Below, one piece after another: positions 21,101 through 31,561 of a stretch of 64,000 nt of DNA. Both the position numbers and the translations under genes were made by a program. The DNA is taken from positions 12,921,854 through 12,985,853 of the forward strand of contig JAUPFP010000001.1 of the NCBI GenBank assembly GCA_036925085.1. The letters are read 5' to 3'. Origin of the DNA: Brachycybe producta. Its lineage: Eukaryota; Arthropoda; Diplopoda; Playtdesmida; Andrognathidae. Positions within the stretch are counted from its first letter, which is position 1; every line of letters begins with the position of its first letter. The notes below the pieces were generated by a model. It was given only the letters and a program-made list of their open reading frames with translations, did not search any database and was not told the origin of the DNA.

Positions 21101-22769
21101 TCTGTGTTGAATCAATTGTTCTTATTCATGACTCATGACATTTGTTTTAAAGTGTTCCTAAATTTTAAAAATGTTCTTTGAATTATTTTGGATTTTAATT
21201 TGTTTTAAAGTATTCTTAAAGTTTAAATTTTTCTTGCAAGTATTCCTGAAATTTAAATTTTGTGAAAAAAAATAAAAATAAAATACAAGAAATAATAAAC
21301 AAAACTAAGTGTATTATGCAACAATAGCAGTAGCAACAGTGACAACCACTACAGCAACAATAACAACAAAGCCTCCATAGGAAACCAGGCCAGTACCAGG
21401 TAAGACAGATTTGTTTACTTTATAAAGGCCATCCTGGGACACCTACCAAAGTACAAGTAGAACCCTCCCTGCCAAGATTTAGCCCACACATACCATAGGG
21501 AGGTCGAACCTCCAACAATACACCTATTACCCCGCTACATCTTTTTCTTCATACAGGTAGATAAGTGGGGAATAACATCTATGATAACATAGGAATATGA
21601 GCAGGCTTCATGCTTTTGAGTAGGTTTAGTATATGAAGAAGTAGGATTAGGAGTTGGTCCATTCACTTTTTGTATTATACTCTCAAAATCAAAATAAGCA
21701 ACATATGGGCAATGGAGAGTTTTATGAGTCATTGAATTTTAATTGACAATTGTCATTGCTTGGAAGTGTAACTTTCACTGCTTTATGAGCTAAGCACATA
21801 GGACTATGTCGATCTAAAGCACTTTTTACAGAAAATCCTTAACAGCATCGATTACAAAAAAACTTTTTATTCAAACCCTGATGTCCGAGCAGTCTAGACA
21901 TATTCCATATAAGAAAATAATGCTTTTTGTGGTATAGCAGATTAATTTCGTGAATTGAATCAAAAGTGCTCATTTGTAATGGAACAATATACTTTTCATA
22001 TGCAAAAACGTTAATTTTTAAGTTATTAGCAATTTCAAATTTTGATATCTGGCTAATACTTACTGGATACTGATGCATTGATGTATTTAATTTTGATTCA
22101 TATTTAGTGTAATGATTCACTATTTGGATTATTATGCCCATGTATTGGATATAGATGTGCTAATATACATCATAAAAATCATTTATTATCTTTAGACTTG
22201 ATGTTTAAAATTGCTTTTTCGTTTACCCGAAATGGAGAATATTTACCAATTTTAATTTCCAAATTTTGAATAGAACTAATTGTCCACCCCGACCCTTTGT
22301 TTATAAAAGACTATTGCTTTTATAATTTGTGATTTACAGTCTTCTATAGCCTGAGCTATTTGTTCTTTGGACTTTGGTCATAATTTCATTTTGCTACAAA
22401 AATATGCAGAATTTGACTCATATCCTACAGTTGGTTGACAGTCAATATAGACAACTTTAGATTTTTTAACAGTAACACAGACAGATCGGGAAGCGCAATC
22501 GCATGTTATTACTCCATTCATTTAATAGTTCAAATAAGTCATTATTAACAGATTGCAAATAATAAATAGGATCAGTTATATTTATATTACTAGGATGTTC
22601 AAACACAGCAATTATACAATCAAAACCAGTTATTTTAAAAGTAAAACCATTTGTTAACAAAGCAGGCAAGTGGTGAATGGAATGTATACAGTATTATCTA
22701 GCCATTCTTGTTTTGAATTATAATGTGTATTACATAAGCTACATAATTCTTTTTGTTTAAAAAATCCAT
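18150..22769 (-). pseudogene. polB: Copy 3 DNA polymerase B, decayed and split
   Basis: Segments matching copy 1 run in order. N-terminal pieces lie at 22769-21839 (CNTHYNSKQEWLD; HYFLIWNMSRLLG). Exo I (YFDFES) lies in 21732-21573. After the LTR come the endonuclease VII-like insert (RDHDHHLPG, 20282-19800), Exo III (YLRSD) and motif A (YWDCNSLHA) in 19754-19335, and motifs B (NNAVFGKT) and C (YTDTD) in 19154-18264. The last residues (TTLAHGYF) end near 18150. Frameshifts and stops separate the pieces, and motif C has ILIM where copy 1 has SFIM. The start overlaps the ORF1 stop by one base (TAATG). Confidence 0.85.
20442..21539. mobile_element. LTR-like insertion in copy 3 polB
   Basis: The segment begins TGTTAGGTGTTGAAAAAA, matching the start of the 2-kb LTR at 24346, and ends CCCGCTACA. 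Both share GGTAAGAC followed by a TATAAAGGCC-like phrase near the 3' end. It splits polB between the Exo I region and the following segment. Flanking words TCTA and TCTT are an imperfect 4-bp duplication. About 30 extra bases on the right flank do not match polB, so the junction has been altered since insertion. Confidence 0.6.
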
Positions 22770-23090
22770 TATTTGAAATTAAATCCCAAATCTTTTAAAA
22801 TCAAAGGCAGATCTTGAAGTGTCTTAGCTAATATGGAAAAAAATTTGATGGGCATAAATGCACCCTTATTAGCCTTATTACTTTCAATAAATTTTCGAAT
22901 ATCTAGAAACCAGTCACCAGTTGTTTGCTCAGTGACAATTCTAGCTGTCCAGTGATCAATTAAAGCCAGTTTTTAATGTTTTAAATTTTAAGTCACTAGC
23001 TTTTTCTTCTTTAAGTGATCTGTTGATCCACTTACTGATCAGGTCGTCATTTTCTTTTTTTGATGGGCCAGCATCGGTTGGTTTATTATT
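22769..23090 (-). pseudogene. Copy 3 ORF1 homologue
   Basis: Segments DLISKWINRSL, LDIRKF and KGAFMPIKF, and the end KDLGFNFK, match ORF1 of copy 1 in order. Stops and shifts interrupt it near 22955-22985. The TAA stop shares a base with the polB ATG (TAATG at 22767-22771), so tight stop/start coupling between ORF1 and polB is preserved even in this older lineage. The 5' exon could not be located with confidence. Confidence 0.6.
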
Positions 23091-24140
23091 TAAGTGTATT
23101 AAAAATTAAAAATAATTAGTTGCAATTATAAAATTATTTTTAAAATCAACTATTAGATGAGTAAAATAATAAATTACTAATTGCAGAAAATTGTAAATTT
23201 CAAAACTCATGTCCATTACTAATGTGATTCATTATTTGTAATTACATAATGGATGTGATAAAATAATTCCACTTACAGAAGATTACTGTATACCAAATTA
23301 TATTTATATTGTGTAATTCTCTATTGGCCAACATAATGAATGTTTTTATCATATAACTTTTCTCTAATTTTGCTACATAGTATTAAACTAGACATTTAAT
23401 TGAAGTTTAAATTTATACCAGCCATTTTCTGAAATAATGTTTATTTTTGAAATCATAGTGTACAATAAAAATAAATATCTTTACAATTAAAATCTTTTTT
23501 TAAAAATTATTTTTTCAAACAAACTTTTTTCTGTTAAACACTGATAAATGTTGTGACGTATTTATAGTCTAAAAAAGATTGTCTAAATAATAACTACTTC
23601 AAAATATCATTTCGAAAATAAATTTTTGATAAATGCTATGACATATTTTTAAAGTGTGTAAAGAAAAGATTGTCTAAATAATAACTATTTGAAAATAATT
23701 AATTTATATATAACAATGACTGCTATTGTAATGTTTTCATTAATAGCATTTATGACATATATAACAATTAACTTGCTATAAAAACCGAAATTTTTTTCAC
23801 ATTGATCACATTTAAAAATGGCGAGATTTTCAAAATATAATATTTCTCCTGTATATTATCATTTTGAAGTGAAACCATTACATTTACTAGACAAAATTGT
23901 GGAAAAATTAATAATATTTACTAGATTAGATACATTTCTGAAAATAGAGAATCAAAAAAAATTGCATCACCAGGAAAATATTATATCATCAAGATGCAAC
24001 GACTCGTAACTTCAGCAATTGCTGAATCTCGTCATGTATTAAAAACACTGCACTTAGATGATGGCTACCTTAAGAAAATGACGAACAACCGTCCATAAAA
24101 TGGATACAATTATTTCCCGAGGTATGTAAATCTTTTATAT
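23091..24140. other. AT-rich non-coding stretch beside copy 3
   Basis: No gene is supported. Two near-copies of a phrase containing AAAGATTGTCTAAATAATAACTA are at about 23574 and 23666, about 92 bp apart, suggesting a short duplication. One frame at 23818-24009 is probably chance. The outer end of Polinton copy 3 should be here but was not recognised. Confidence 0.4.
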
Positions 24141-24345
24141 ATTTATACATGGGTCTCTTTCTCTCCCAGTCCCCCCCTTAATACAAAAAAGATCATGCTG
24201 ATAAGCAGTAGCATTAAGTAAATGGGGTTGTATTTTTTTGGAAAATTGTCTTTTTTATAGAATGAATCATCTTTCTATATTTTGTTGACCACTGGTCAAT
24301 CAAATTGATTGGCCAGTTTGGTTGTTGATTTTGATTATGCCCAAT
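24141..24345 (+). mobile_element. Fragment of the 26656/39891 LTR family
   Basis: From the TTAATACAAAAA phrase at about 24178 to ATTATGCCCA at 24343 this stretch matches the interior of the LTR at 26656-27515 (its 26816-26984). It includes GTTGACCACTGGTCAATCA. It is cut at 24346 by the start of the 2-kb LTR, so that LTR is the younger of the two. Confidence 0.7.
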
Positions 24346-26396
24346 TGTTAGGTGTTGAAAAAATATTTAAAAGCAACACCTAACAATAATTTGAGAGAGG
24401 GGCAGAAGTTAGTAAAAGAGGAAATTAGAATAAAGTTAAAAAGAGAAAGAGGCGGAGCTAAAGAAGAAACACTAAAAGAAAAGTAAAAAAAAAAGAGAAG
24501 AAGAAAAAAATGAGTAAACAAAAAATGGCGGGAAAGTAGTGGTAAAAGAGAGGGTGGATAAAAGTATGAATGAATCACACCCACACACACGCTCATAGTA
24601 AACAGAGGCAAAAAGGGGAGAGGGTGAAAAAAGTAAAAGAAACCCACCCACACATAAGAGAAAGACCAAAACAAGAAAAAATCAGAGAAGGGGAGAAAAT
24701 ACAAAAAAGAAACCCACCCACACAAGTAAAAAGTAATAAAAAGTTTTAAGAAAACAAGAGAGGGGGGAAATAGAAAGACTAAACCCACCCACACACACTT
24801 TAGAAGAGTGAGCACAAATAAGTGTACCATGTTAAATAAAAACTTTTTTACAAGATTAAATGTAATTAAAGAATGAAAAGAGCGGGAAACATACTATAAA
24901 GTGTAATAGATAGATAAATGAAGTGGTTAATTAACCTGAGATAACCTGATTACCTAGAGGAGTGTAAAATAAGAGAAAAGTAAGTTGAACAATGAAAAGG
25001 TTTGAAATGTGACTCAAAAGAGAAAAACATATGGTTTATACTTCATACTCACACGGTAGAAGACCACTGTTTTACAAATAATTATGATGTCATTATAGAA
25101 AAAAATAAAAAGAAACGGATGGAAAAAGTGTAACAAGATACATTTTACCATACACACACTTCAATATGCAAAACAGCAAAGTAATAAAAAGTTTAAAAGA
25201 AAAAGTAAAGCACATAAGAGGTTCTCAACACATTGAGAAAAGGGCCGCTAATAAAATATAGAGTATATTGAAGACTATAGAGAGGAAACTTATGAATGAG
25301 TATAATGAAATGAATGAAACAATATGTGAAGTCAAACATGACACAAAAGCGGTACCGACAAAGTAACGAACGAGTTGTATGATGTTAGGGTTCTCAACAG
25401 AGTAGGGGTAAAAGGGCCAAAATCGTATTTAAATAGAAATACATTACAGAGGGCCTAGAAAATCAAATAAATGAACATTGGGAATGTTAGTTATTCAAAT
25501 GAAATGTTATGAGTTGCCAAAAACTAAAACTTTCAATGAAAAGTTAAAAGGTTAACCATACTAATTCATACAAAATGACGGTTAGTGGAAATAATATGTA
25601 TCGATGATCGTAAACCAAGAATACTTAAAATTCATTTCTGACTAAACAAGATGTGATGAACATCGTATTCTTGACAAAGTCCGAGATTGGAGTCTAGTGA
25701 GAAAGGACGTGTTTTTATGCTATAATAATTTGAAACAAAATGAAGATAGAAAAAAAGAACATAAAAAAAAGTTGGTGAAAAAAAAAAGACTTAGAAAATT
25801 TTGTTCAGAAAGAAGATTATGGAGTTTGAATTAGTGTTTTAGATTAAATTTGTGAAAGTCGTTTAAGATTAAAATTGTGAAAGTCGTTTTAGATTAAATT
25901 TGTGAAAGTTGTTTTAGGTTTTGTGAAAGTTGTTTTAGGTTTTGTGAAGTTTGTTCTTCGAATTTGTGAAATTTATCTTAGATTTTGTGAAGTTTTTTTT
26001 GTTTAAATCTTTGAAATCTTGTTTTGAATCAGTAAACATTTAGTTGTGCATTGGTAAAATTAGTGTGTGAAGTGTGAACTTAGTTTGAATTTCGTATATA
26101 CTACATTGGTGGAGGTTCGCACAGGAACCAACGAAGAAGCCCTTAAAGGTAAGACTGTGGTATACATATTTTTGGGGTTTATATAAAGGCCTATAAATAA
26201 AATATCTACCTCAACACACAACTCATACCCAAAAGTTTCCCAATGGAACCCCATACTGATTAACAGATAAAAACCCCATCCCATAAATAAGCCTTCAGTG
26301 GCTGGGAGGGTCAAACTCTAAACCCAATAGGTACTATTTGGCTGAAAGGGGAATCACAGAACACCACTGTGATGGCCGTGAAAACGGAACTTAACA
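24346..26396 (+). mobile_element. Long LTR (~2.05 kb) of a retroelement
   Basis: It begins TGTTAGGTG and ends CTTAACA, followed after 4 bases by a candidate primer-binding site. The first half is purine-rich with repeated CACCCACAC blocks. Near 25835-25975 short repeats of the form TTTAGATTAAATTTGTGAAAG occur. A splice-donor-like GGTAAGAC is at about 26146. The right partner LTR was not found in the window. The LTR at 20442-21539 shares the same start and 3' layout. Confidence 0.65.
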
Positions 26397-26400
26397 AAAG

Positions 26401-26418
26401 TGGCGCAGTCGACAGGAT
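26401..26418 (+). promoter_or_regulatory. Candidate primer-binding site
   Basis: TGGCGCAGTCGACAGGAT begins four bases after the LTR end and starts with TGG, as expected for pairing with the CCA end of a tRNA. The tRNA species was not identified. Confidence 0.55.
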
Positions 26419-26655
26419 TATGTTAAAAATCAGTTTGGGTAGTTGAATTGTTGTTTTATTAGAAAGTTTTTGTGACAGAGCAATTGGAACAAGTTGGGTT
26501 TTTGGGATGGTAATTTGATTTTTTAGAGTGTATTTTATTGAAGAGTGTATTGTCTCTTTCCTATTATTTGGTTGGACTAAATAAACAAGATTGGTTTAAA
26601 CTCAGTTAGGTTGGTTGAATTACTTGTTTTATTCTTTGCTTGTTGATTGAGATAT

Positions 26656-27515
26656 TGAAACGATCCCATTAAGAGCAATTCTGGCTCGTTTGATTTTTTT
26701 GGAATGGCATGGAACTTTGTCATCCCTCTGTACCGTCGTACAGAGGGTTGACCCAGTTCCATATGGCTGACGACACCAATATCCTGTTTGGGCCCTTTTC
26801 CTCCCAGTCCCACCCCTTAATACAAAAAGATCATCGTGATAAGCCTCAGCATTAAGTCAATGGGGTTGTATTTTTCTTGGAAAATTGTTTTTTTTAATAG
26901 GATGAATCATCTTTCTATATTTTGTTGACCACTGGTCAATCATTTTGATTGGCCAGTTTGGTTTTTGATTTCAATTATGCCCAACCAAAGAATACTGAGA
27001 AAATGTTCTCAGTATCCTCTTTTTGGGTAAAAAAGCCGTGTATTTTGATGTAAATGGAGCATTCACTAAGCATTCTTGAAACAGAGAATCTATGCCCGAC
27101 TTGGGATAGATTTCTATGGAAATAATGAAATAAACTGTTATTATGCTTAAAAATTGCTAGTCTTATTTTTATATCTACGAAATAGAAAGAAAGTTCTAAA
27201 ATCATCTTCATCTCGAATTACCAATCCGGGTGAAAACCCGGATCAACACTTCTAGATGCAACTTCAAGGGACAGCACGATCAACCAGCTTTTAGTTGGAC
27301 GAAAGCCCGAGGAGTAGCAGACAGCTAAAAGATCCTTTTATTGTAAAGGTTCTTAAAGAGAGGAACTTGTGAGGAAACGAAAGGGACTAATTTGTTCCCT
27401 TCCTCCCGAACCAGAATAGAATTAGTGGCCTAGCCAACCAAATTCTGACCGCTCGAAAGAGCGAAAATCAAGCATTGAGGGAATTCTATTCACCCCCTGA
27501 ACGTGGTTCGTTACA
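26656..27515 (+). mobile_element. Solo LTR with ATAT duplication
   Basis: The 860-bp segment runs from TGAAACGATC to GTTCGTTACA, with ATAT at 26652-26655 and 27516-27519. It matches the LTR at 39891-40834 over most of its length: the TACAGAGGGTTGAC hairpin region, TTCTCAGTATCCTCTTTTTGG before the probable cap region, CCGGGTGAAAACCCGG, and the GACAGCACGATCAACC block. AATAAACTG near 27130 is a likely polyadenylation signal. It lies inside the leader of the 2-kb-LTR element. Confidence 0.85.
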
Positions 27516-27519
27516 ATAT

Positions 27520-28807
27520 GAATTGCTAAAACATTGTTGATTATGCTTTGCTATTAAGATTTTTTTTTATCATCAGAATTATTCCAGAATTAAGGTCAAA
27601 TGAAATTTTGATGACATGTACCAAAGTTTATGGGTTAATTTTCTAATTAAGTATATTCAATTTGGTATATTAAGGTTGGCATTTTTTTATTTAAATGGTA
27701 ATTTTAATTTGGGTCAGTTGTTTGATAATATACTGGATAAAAATCTATTGTATTAAAAGGAATTTTGTTTTATATTAATCTCTTTGGCTTATCACAACAG
27801 GATTTGTTTAAATTCAGTTGGGTTGTTTGCTATTGTTGTAGAATAAGTTCAACAGGCTTGAGAGTTCATTGAATTAATTTTGGATACATTACTTTAATTG
27901 GTGAAATTGAATTGATTATGAGTGCTTAAATTGATTAACTTGGGTGTTTAAACAAAGTTCCATTTGATTTAATTACCTTCCTAGTTTATTATATTTCTTA
28001 TAGAGTGAATAAAATATTAAGTGAATTATAAGGGATTGTTTGGATAATTTAGAGTTGTTGAAGGTTAACAAAACATATCACTAGCCTATGTATGTGAGAA
28101 TTTTCTGTTTTATTTTCACAAAAATTGTTGAAGTTTGTCTGGTACAAGAATTGGACTGGACAAACATAGAAATAGCAATCAAAGAGATTGCTTATTTCTT
28201 TATTGCTTTATGGGCAATTAAAGCTTTCTGGGGTTAAATAAAACATTAATTGACAGTGAACAAAAAATGAGCAGGAAATTGTTAGTATATTGTTGTATGA
28301 AATTGACTGACTTGTTCTGGTTTAGAGGATTTGTTTGGGAGGAGGTAGAGTATACCACTAGAGACCTCATTTATCTTTGTGTGCACACCTTATTTTGGTT
28401 AAAATACTTTAGGGTTAGAAGTTATTAGAATTTACAGGTTAATTGATGGTTCAATGGAAAGATTTTGGAAGATTCTTAGGTTTACCCATGTTATTGTCGC
28501 GAGTTTGGAAATGGTAACTAATTATTGTTGCCTTTGATTAAGATTTTTGGGGGTTCTAAAGGATAAGTGGCCTATTAAGTGCATGATAGACTAAGTGATA
28601 TTGCCTGATTTGTTTATGTTATTGTTTTTGCAGTTTGTTTGTTTGTATTGTATTTGTATTTTGCTCCCAACACACATATGCACGCTCCCATACAGAATTG
28701 CATACATAATTGCGCACAAAGTAATTAATTAATTGGGTAATCGATTAATGGGCCTTATTAGAGTGTTTGGGGGATGAAAAAATCGTAATAATGCTCTTTT
28801 CCAGGTT
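27520..28807 (+). other. T-rich leader without genes
   Basis: No long frame is present. A GATTTGTTTAAATTCAGTTGGGTTG-type phrase near 27804 resembles 26590-26620, so part of the region is duplicated. A pyrimidine-rich CTCTTTTCCAG ending at about 28804 looks like a splice acceptor four bases before the ATG at 28808. The expected gag-pol genes of an LTR element are absent. Confidence 0.45.
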
Positions 28808-29227
28808 ATGGCCGAAGCACCCGAAGACGCTAAATTGAACAATCCCAAACCAGTGTGTAGAGTTTCTCCAAGGATCATAACAGAAGGGGAATACCGAGAA
28901 AGAAGAAAACGGTTTATCGACGAGGCAGAACTAGCTTATCATTTACTCTTGGCTAACCTCCGACCGTTGGGGGGTTACCAGTCGGTACGATTTAGCTTGC
29001 CGTCTCCCGTGAGCCCGACACCGAGTTCAATACCATGCCCAATACCAAGTCCGGTACATTTTTTGGAGAGTGGAGTAGCACAATTTTATCTTCACGGCAC
29101 TCCAATCTTTAATGTGAGGTCGGACCTTACTGGTTTCATTGCACCGCCTTTGTCTCCCGTGGAAAGAGAACCACCAGAGCCTCAAGACGAACGATTGGCA
29201 GACGACGGATTGCCATATCACGTTTAA
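28808..29227 (+). CDS. Unrecognised Pro-rich ORF in the LTR element
   Basis: The 139-residue ORF starts with an ATG four bases after a probable splice acceptor. The N-terminal half is charged and helical (EGEYRERRKRFIDEAELAY), the middle has a Ser/Pro-rich linker (SPTPSSIPCPIPSP), and the end is acidic and proline-rich. I recognise no domain. It could be a retroelement accessory or structural protein. Four smaller ORFs follow on the same strand at short spacing, the first 34 bp downstream. Confidence 0.5.
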   Translation: MAEAPEDAKLNNPKPVCRVSPRIITEGEYRERRKRFIDEAELAYHLLLANLRPLGGYQSVRFSLPSPVSPTPSSIPCPIPSPVHFLESGVAQFYLHGTPIFNVRSDLTGFIAPPLSPVEREPPEPQDERLADDGLPYHV

Positions 29228-29261
29228 AGGTGATTATATATAAAGTTAAGAAAATTTGTTT

Positions 29262-29501
29262 ATGGATGAGTGCATGTTGCAGGACATTTGCATATTACCC
29301 TGGTGCCCATTAAGACCAGAGTGTAATATCATTGACTTGAGTGACATCGATGTTATTTTTGTATGTACTACACATTTGAGAACATTTGAGGGTGCCAAAT
29401 ATAATATTTGGATGAATGCTAGAGAATTAATTGTTTCCGTCCACGATTTATGGCAGATATTAGATGGATATTCCACTGATTTTGTAGGATTTGAAATATG
29501 A
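29262..29501 (+). CDS. Small Cys/His ORF A of a tandem set
   Basis: The 79-residue ORF contains LPWCPLRPEC and, 17 residues after the second Cys, VCTTHLRTF, giving a C-x5-C...C-x2-H pattern that could bind zinc. A helical part (ARELIVSVHDLWQIL) follows. It is about 45% identical by eye to ORF C (29750), including LPWCPLR, VC.TH.R.F and LD.YS. Its stop overlaps the start of ORF B as ATGA. Function is unknown. Confidence 0.6.
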   Translation: MDECMLQDICILPWCPLRPECNIIDLSDIDVIFVCTTHLRTFEGAKYNIWMNARELIVSVHDLWQILDGYSTDFVGFEI

Positions 29502-29716
29502 GTTTTGTAGATGAATGCGAGGTATCCTCAACAAGTGATTTTGTATGCCCTTATAGTAATATTTCTTTCAGAGCTCCAGATTTTTCAGACAATTCATATA
29601 TGTGGAAGTGTATGAGCCACCATTACCTGTTTGACCAAAAACTTGGCCTAAACAGTATCAATGTGCAGTGCATCAGAAAATATTTAATGAACATTTGGGA
29701 GTATAAAAGGATATAG
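29498..29716 (+). CDS. Small Cys/His ORF B of a tandem set
   Basis: The 72-residue ORF starts inside the stop of ORF A (ATGA at 29498-29501). It contains FVCPYSNISF and WKCMSHHYLFD, related to WKCVTHYRHFD of ORF D. The second Cys of the first pair is missing, unlike A, C and D. It is followed 33 bp later by ORF C. Confidence 0.55.
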   Translation: MSFVDECEVSSTSDFVCPYSNISFRAPDFSDNSYMWKCMSHHYLFDQKLGLNSINVQCIRKYLMNIWEYKRI

Positions 29717-29749
29717 AAAATAAGCACATTTGTTTGAATTTATGAGAAA

Positions 29750-29986
29750 ATGAGTGTTGATTTAGAATTATTACCGTGGTGTCCCTTAAGATTTAGTTGT
29801 GATATTGTTGATTTAACAGAAATAGAAAACATTTATGTGTGTCTTACACATCATAGAGCTTTTCAAGTAGAAGAATATGAACTTTGGCTTCGTGTTAAAC
29901 AGTTATTAATCGCATTGATTGAATTATTGCATGAATTAGACGAATATTCCATAGAGTTAGAAATAGATGTTGAACGATTTAGATAA
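29750..29986 (+). CDS. Small Cys/His ORF C, paralogue of A
   Basis: The 78-residue ORF starts at an ATG and contains LLPWCPLRFSC and VCLTHHRAF at the same spacing as ORF A, then a leucine-rich helix (RVKQLLIALIELLHEL). The strong similarity to A over the whole length, together with B/D similarity, indicates duplication of a two-gene unit. AT-rich DNA before A and C shares a short AATTTGTTT-like phrase. Confidence 0.6.
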   Translation: MSVDLELLPWCPLRFSCDIVDLTEIENIYVCLTHHRAFQVEEYELWLRVKQLLIALIELLHELDEYSIELEIDVERFR

Positions 29987-30019
29987 AGAAGTTTGTTGCC
30001 AGAAAATAATTTAGAAGAA

Positions 30020-30343
30020 ATGAGTGAGAATTTTAATAATCAAAATAAGGTTTATAGGTGTCCTGAACTAAAAAATTGTTTCAAAACACATTGTCACCAT
30101 CATAGACAAGATTATAGGTGGAAGTGTGTTACACATTATAGGCATTTTGATAAAATAAATTACCCAGAGATAGCATTTGGGAGAATTGCATGTTCATATG
30201 AAAAGGCAACTAGAGAATTAATAGATTTTAATGAGTATTTGTCCCGCATGAGTGACACACAATGCTCAGCCCTGTCATTGACGACAGCCAGCCCTCTGAG
30301 AATAGCCACAGATGCCTTGTATGACTCATCATCTTCCCACTGA
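30020..30343 (+). CDS. Small Cys/His ORF D, paralogue of B
   Basis: From the first ATG the frame gives 107 residues. VYRCPELKNC is followed by a His/Cys-rich THCHHHR and WKCVTHYRHFDK, close to ORF B. From about residue 75 onward (DTQCSALSL...) the frame runs through sequence that on the other strand encodes the conserved ORF at 30257-30807. The native C-terminus has therefore probably been cut by a junction near 30250. Confidence 0.5.
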   Translation: MSENFNNQNKVYRCPELKNCFKTHCHHHRQDYRWKCVTHYRHFDKINYPEIAFGRIACSYEKATRELIDFNEYLSRMSDTQCSALSLTTASPLRIATDALYDSSSSH

Positions 30344-30807
30344 GAAGGATCCTTTTATAGGAATGCATTATGCAATCGCAATTGTTGGAACAGTCTCTTA
30401 GAGTTGGTCATGCAGAACTGTTCCAAACCCCTGCTTCCGAGAAACACATCTGGTTCCACTCTAGGGCACTTCGATGGATTGTCCGGAGCTTCAACGTCCA
30501 TGGCTGCAAGCATAAGTTTCTTACACTCTGGAGGAACTCTAGAATCAAATAGAGCCAATCCAACCAGTTCCTCAGACAGATACCATAGGTGGAGTCCAAG
30601 TTTTTTGCGCATCTCTTTGGAAATATCTGTTTGAGGGTGCCTGATAAGTTGTCCCATCAGGTTGAAGTCATTCAAAGGCACCTCCACAGCTAGTGGTGCG
30701 GTCATCCATACCTTGAGATGAACCAAGACAGAAAAGACAGCTAGGTCACGGATTCCTCTTTGCTCCGAAGCAGTCACGGGCCGTAAACAAAACTCTCGAA
30801 TAACCAA
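30257..30807 (-). pseudogene. Fragment of a conserved unidentified protein
   Basis: The frame is open from 30807 to a TAA at 30355-30357 and continues in the same frame to about 30257. It includes LHLWYLSEELVGLALFDSRV and, after the stop, SVAILRGLAVVNDRAEHC. These phrases recall a protein found near transposons in cnidarian and fish genomes, but I cannot name the family. No complete start or end is present. It abuts the tandem small-ORF set head-on. Confidence 0.45.
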
Positions 30808-31200
30808 CGGGTCAAGAACAGTGTGCTACTGCGATTCTAGGGGATTCCCCTATCGCACTCACTCGCTTCTGGTTGTTTCTAGGAGAAAGACACAGAAGCT
30901 CACAATTTTAGGGAATTCCCCTTGAGCAATACAATGGCAGCATACAGTAACAGTACGTTACGTTACAAGAATTGCCGAGATTTACTCAGCTGAATGAAAA
31001 GGCAGCCTCAGCAAGCGTGACTAACCTAGTACTAAATGTAAATACAGTATGATAGCATTGCGTTACCATTGCAATTAATGGGATATTTTAAATATTTGGG
31101 GCCACCCCTAAATATGCTTTGAACCTGCTAATTTTTTACACAGATTAATTTATTTGTATATATAACAGATTGAGGGGGTCAGACAAAACGATTTTAAAAA
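30808..31200. other. Intergenic stretch without recognised genes
   Basis: Nothing is supported as coding. A GGGGATTCCCC / GGGAATTCCCC pair lies at about 30840 and 30915. The rest is unremarkable mixed-composition DNA leading into the microsatellite. Confidence 0.4.
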
Positions 31201-31220
31201 TTAAATTTCAAGGGTAACCC

Positions 31221-31340
31221 TAATATATATACATATACACACATATATACACATATGTATATATGTGTATATGTGTATATATGTGTGTATATGTATATAT
31301 ACACATATACACACATACACACACATATACACACATACTT
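31221..31340. repeat. Alternating purine-pyrimidine microsatellite
   Basis: About 120 bp consist almost only of TA, CA and TG steps, arranged so that ACACATATGTATATATGTGT-like segments form inverted repeats. The tract could adopt Z-DNA or cruciform structure. Frames read through it are low-complexity artefacts. Confidence 0.85.
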
Positions 31341-31561
31341 GTTTTTGGTCCCAAACGAGGACACCCGCACCAAACCATACAACTGAGAACATAGGGAAGG
31401 AACATAGATAAATGAAATATTTTTTCATATTTTTGATCTATATGATCCCAGGAATCACAATCTTACATTAAATTTGTGATTTTTGTAATATTTAAAAGTT
31501 GGATGTTTGCATTAACACTGAGGACGCACATGTGTTTACATCAACATAATTACAAACAAGC

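Larger units (their letters stand above)
15045..23090. mobile_element. Polinton copy 3, inverted and lacking capsid genes
   Basis: Plus-strand remains of three late genes (nuclease-like ORF, Cys-rich ORF, ATPase) meet minus-strand dUTPase, polB and ORF1. Relative to copy 1 the element is reversed. The ATPase stop (17597-17599) and the dUTPase stop (17605-17607) are 5 bp apart, with no protease, MCP, pVI-like, penton-like or integrase gene between them. Two LTRs interrupt it. Divergence and multiple stops show it is older than copy 1. Confidence 0.8.

Noticed and set aside
5930-22200. Recoding of UGA as an amino acid in Polinton genes
   Set aside because: TGA codons stand at positions that are Arg, Thr, Cys or Trp in the other copies, so no single meaning fits, and frameshifts are also present. 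Decay is simpler.
24348-24830. 160-residue hydrophobic frame on the minus strand
   Set aside because: Low-complexity translation of purine-rich LTR DNA with CACCCACAC repeats; no signal or start context stands out.
31194-31428. Three overlapping frames rich in Tyr, Ile, Cys and Val
   Set aside because: They read through the alternating microsatellite and differ only by frame.
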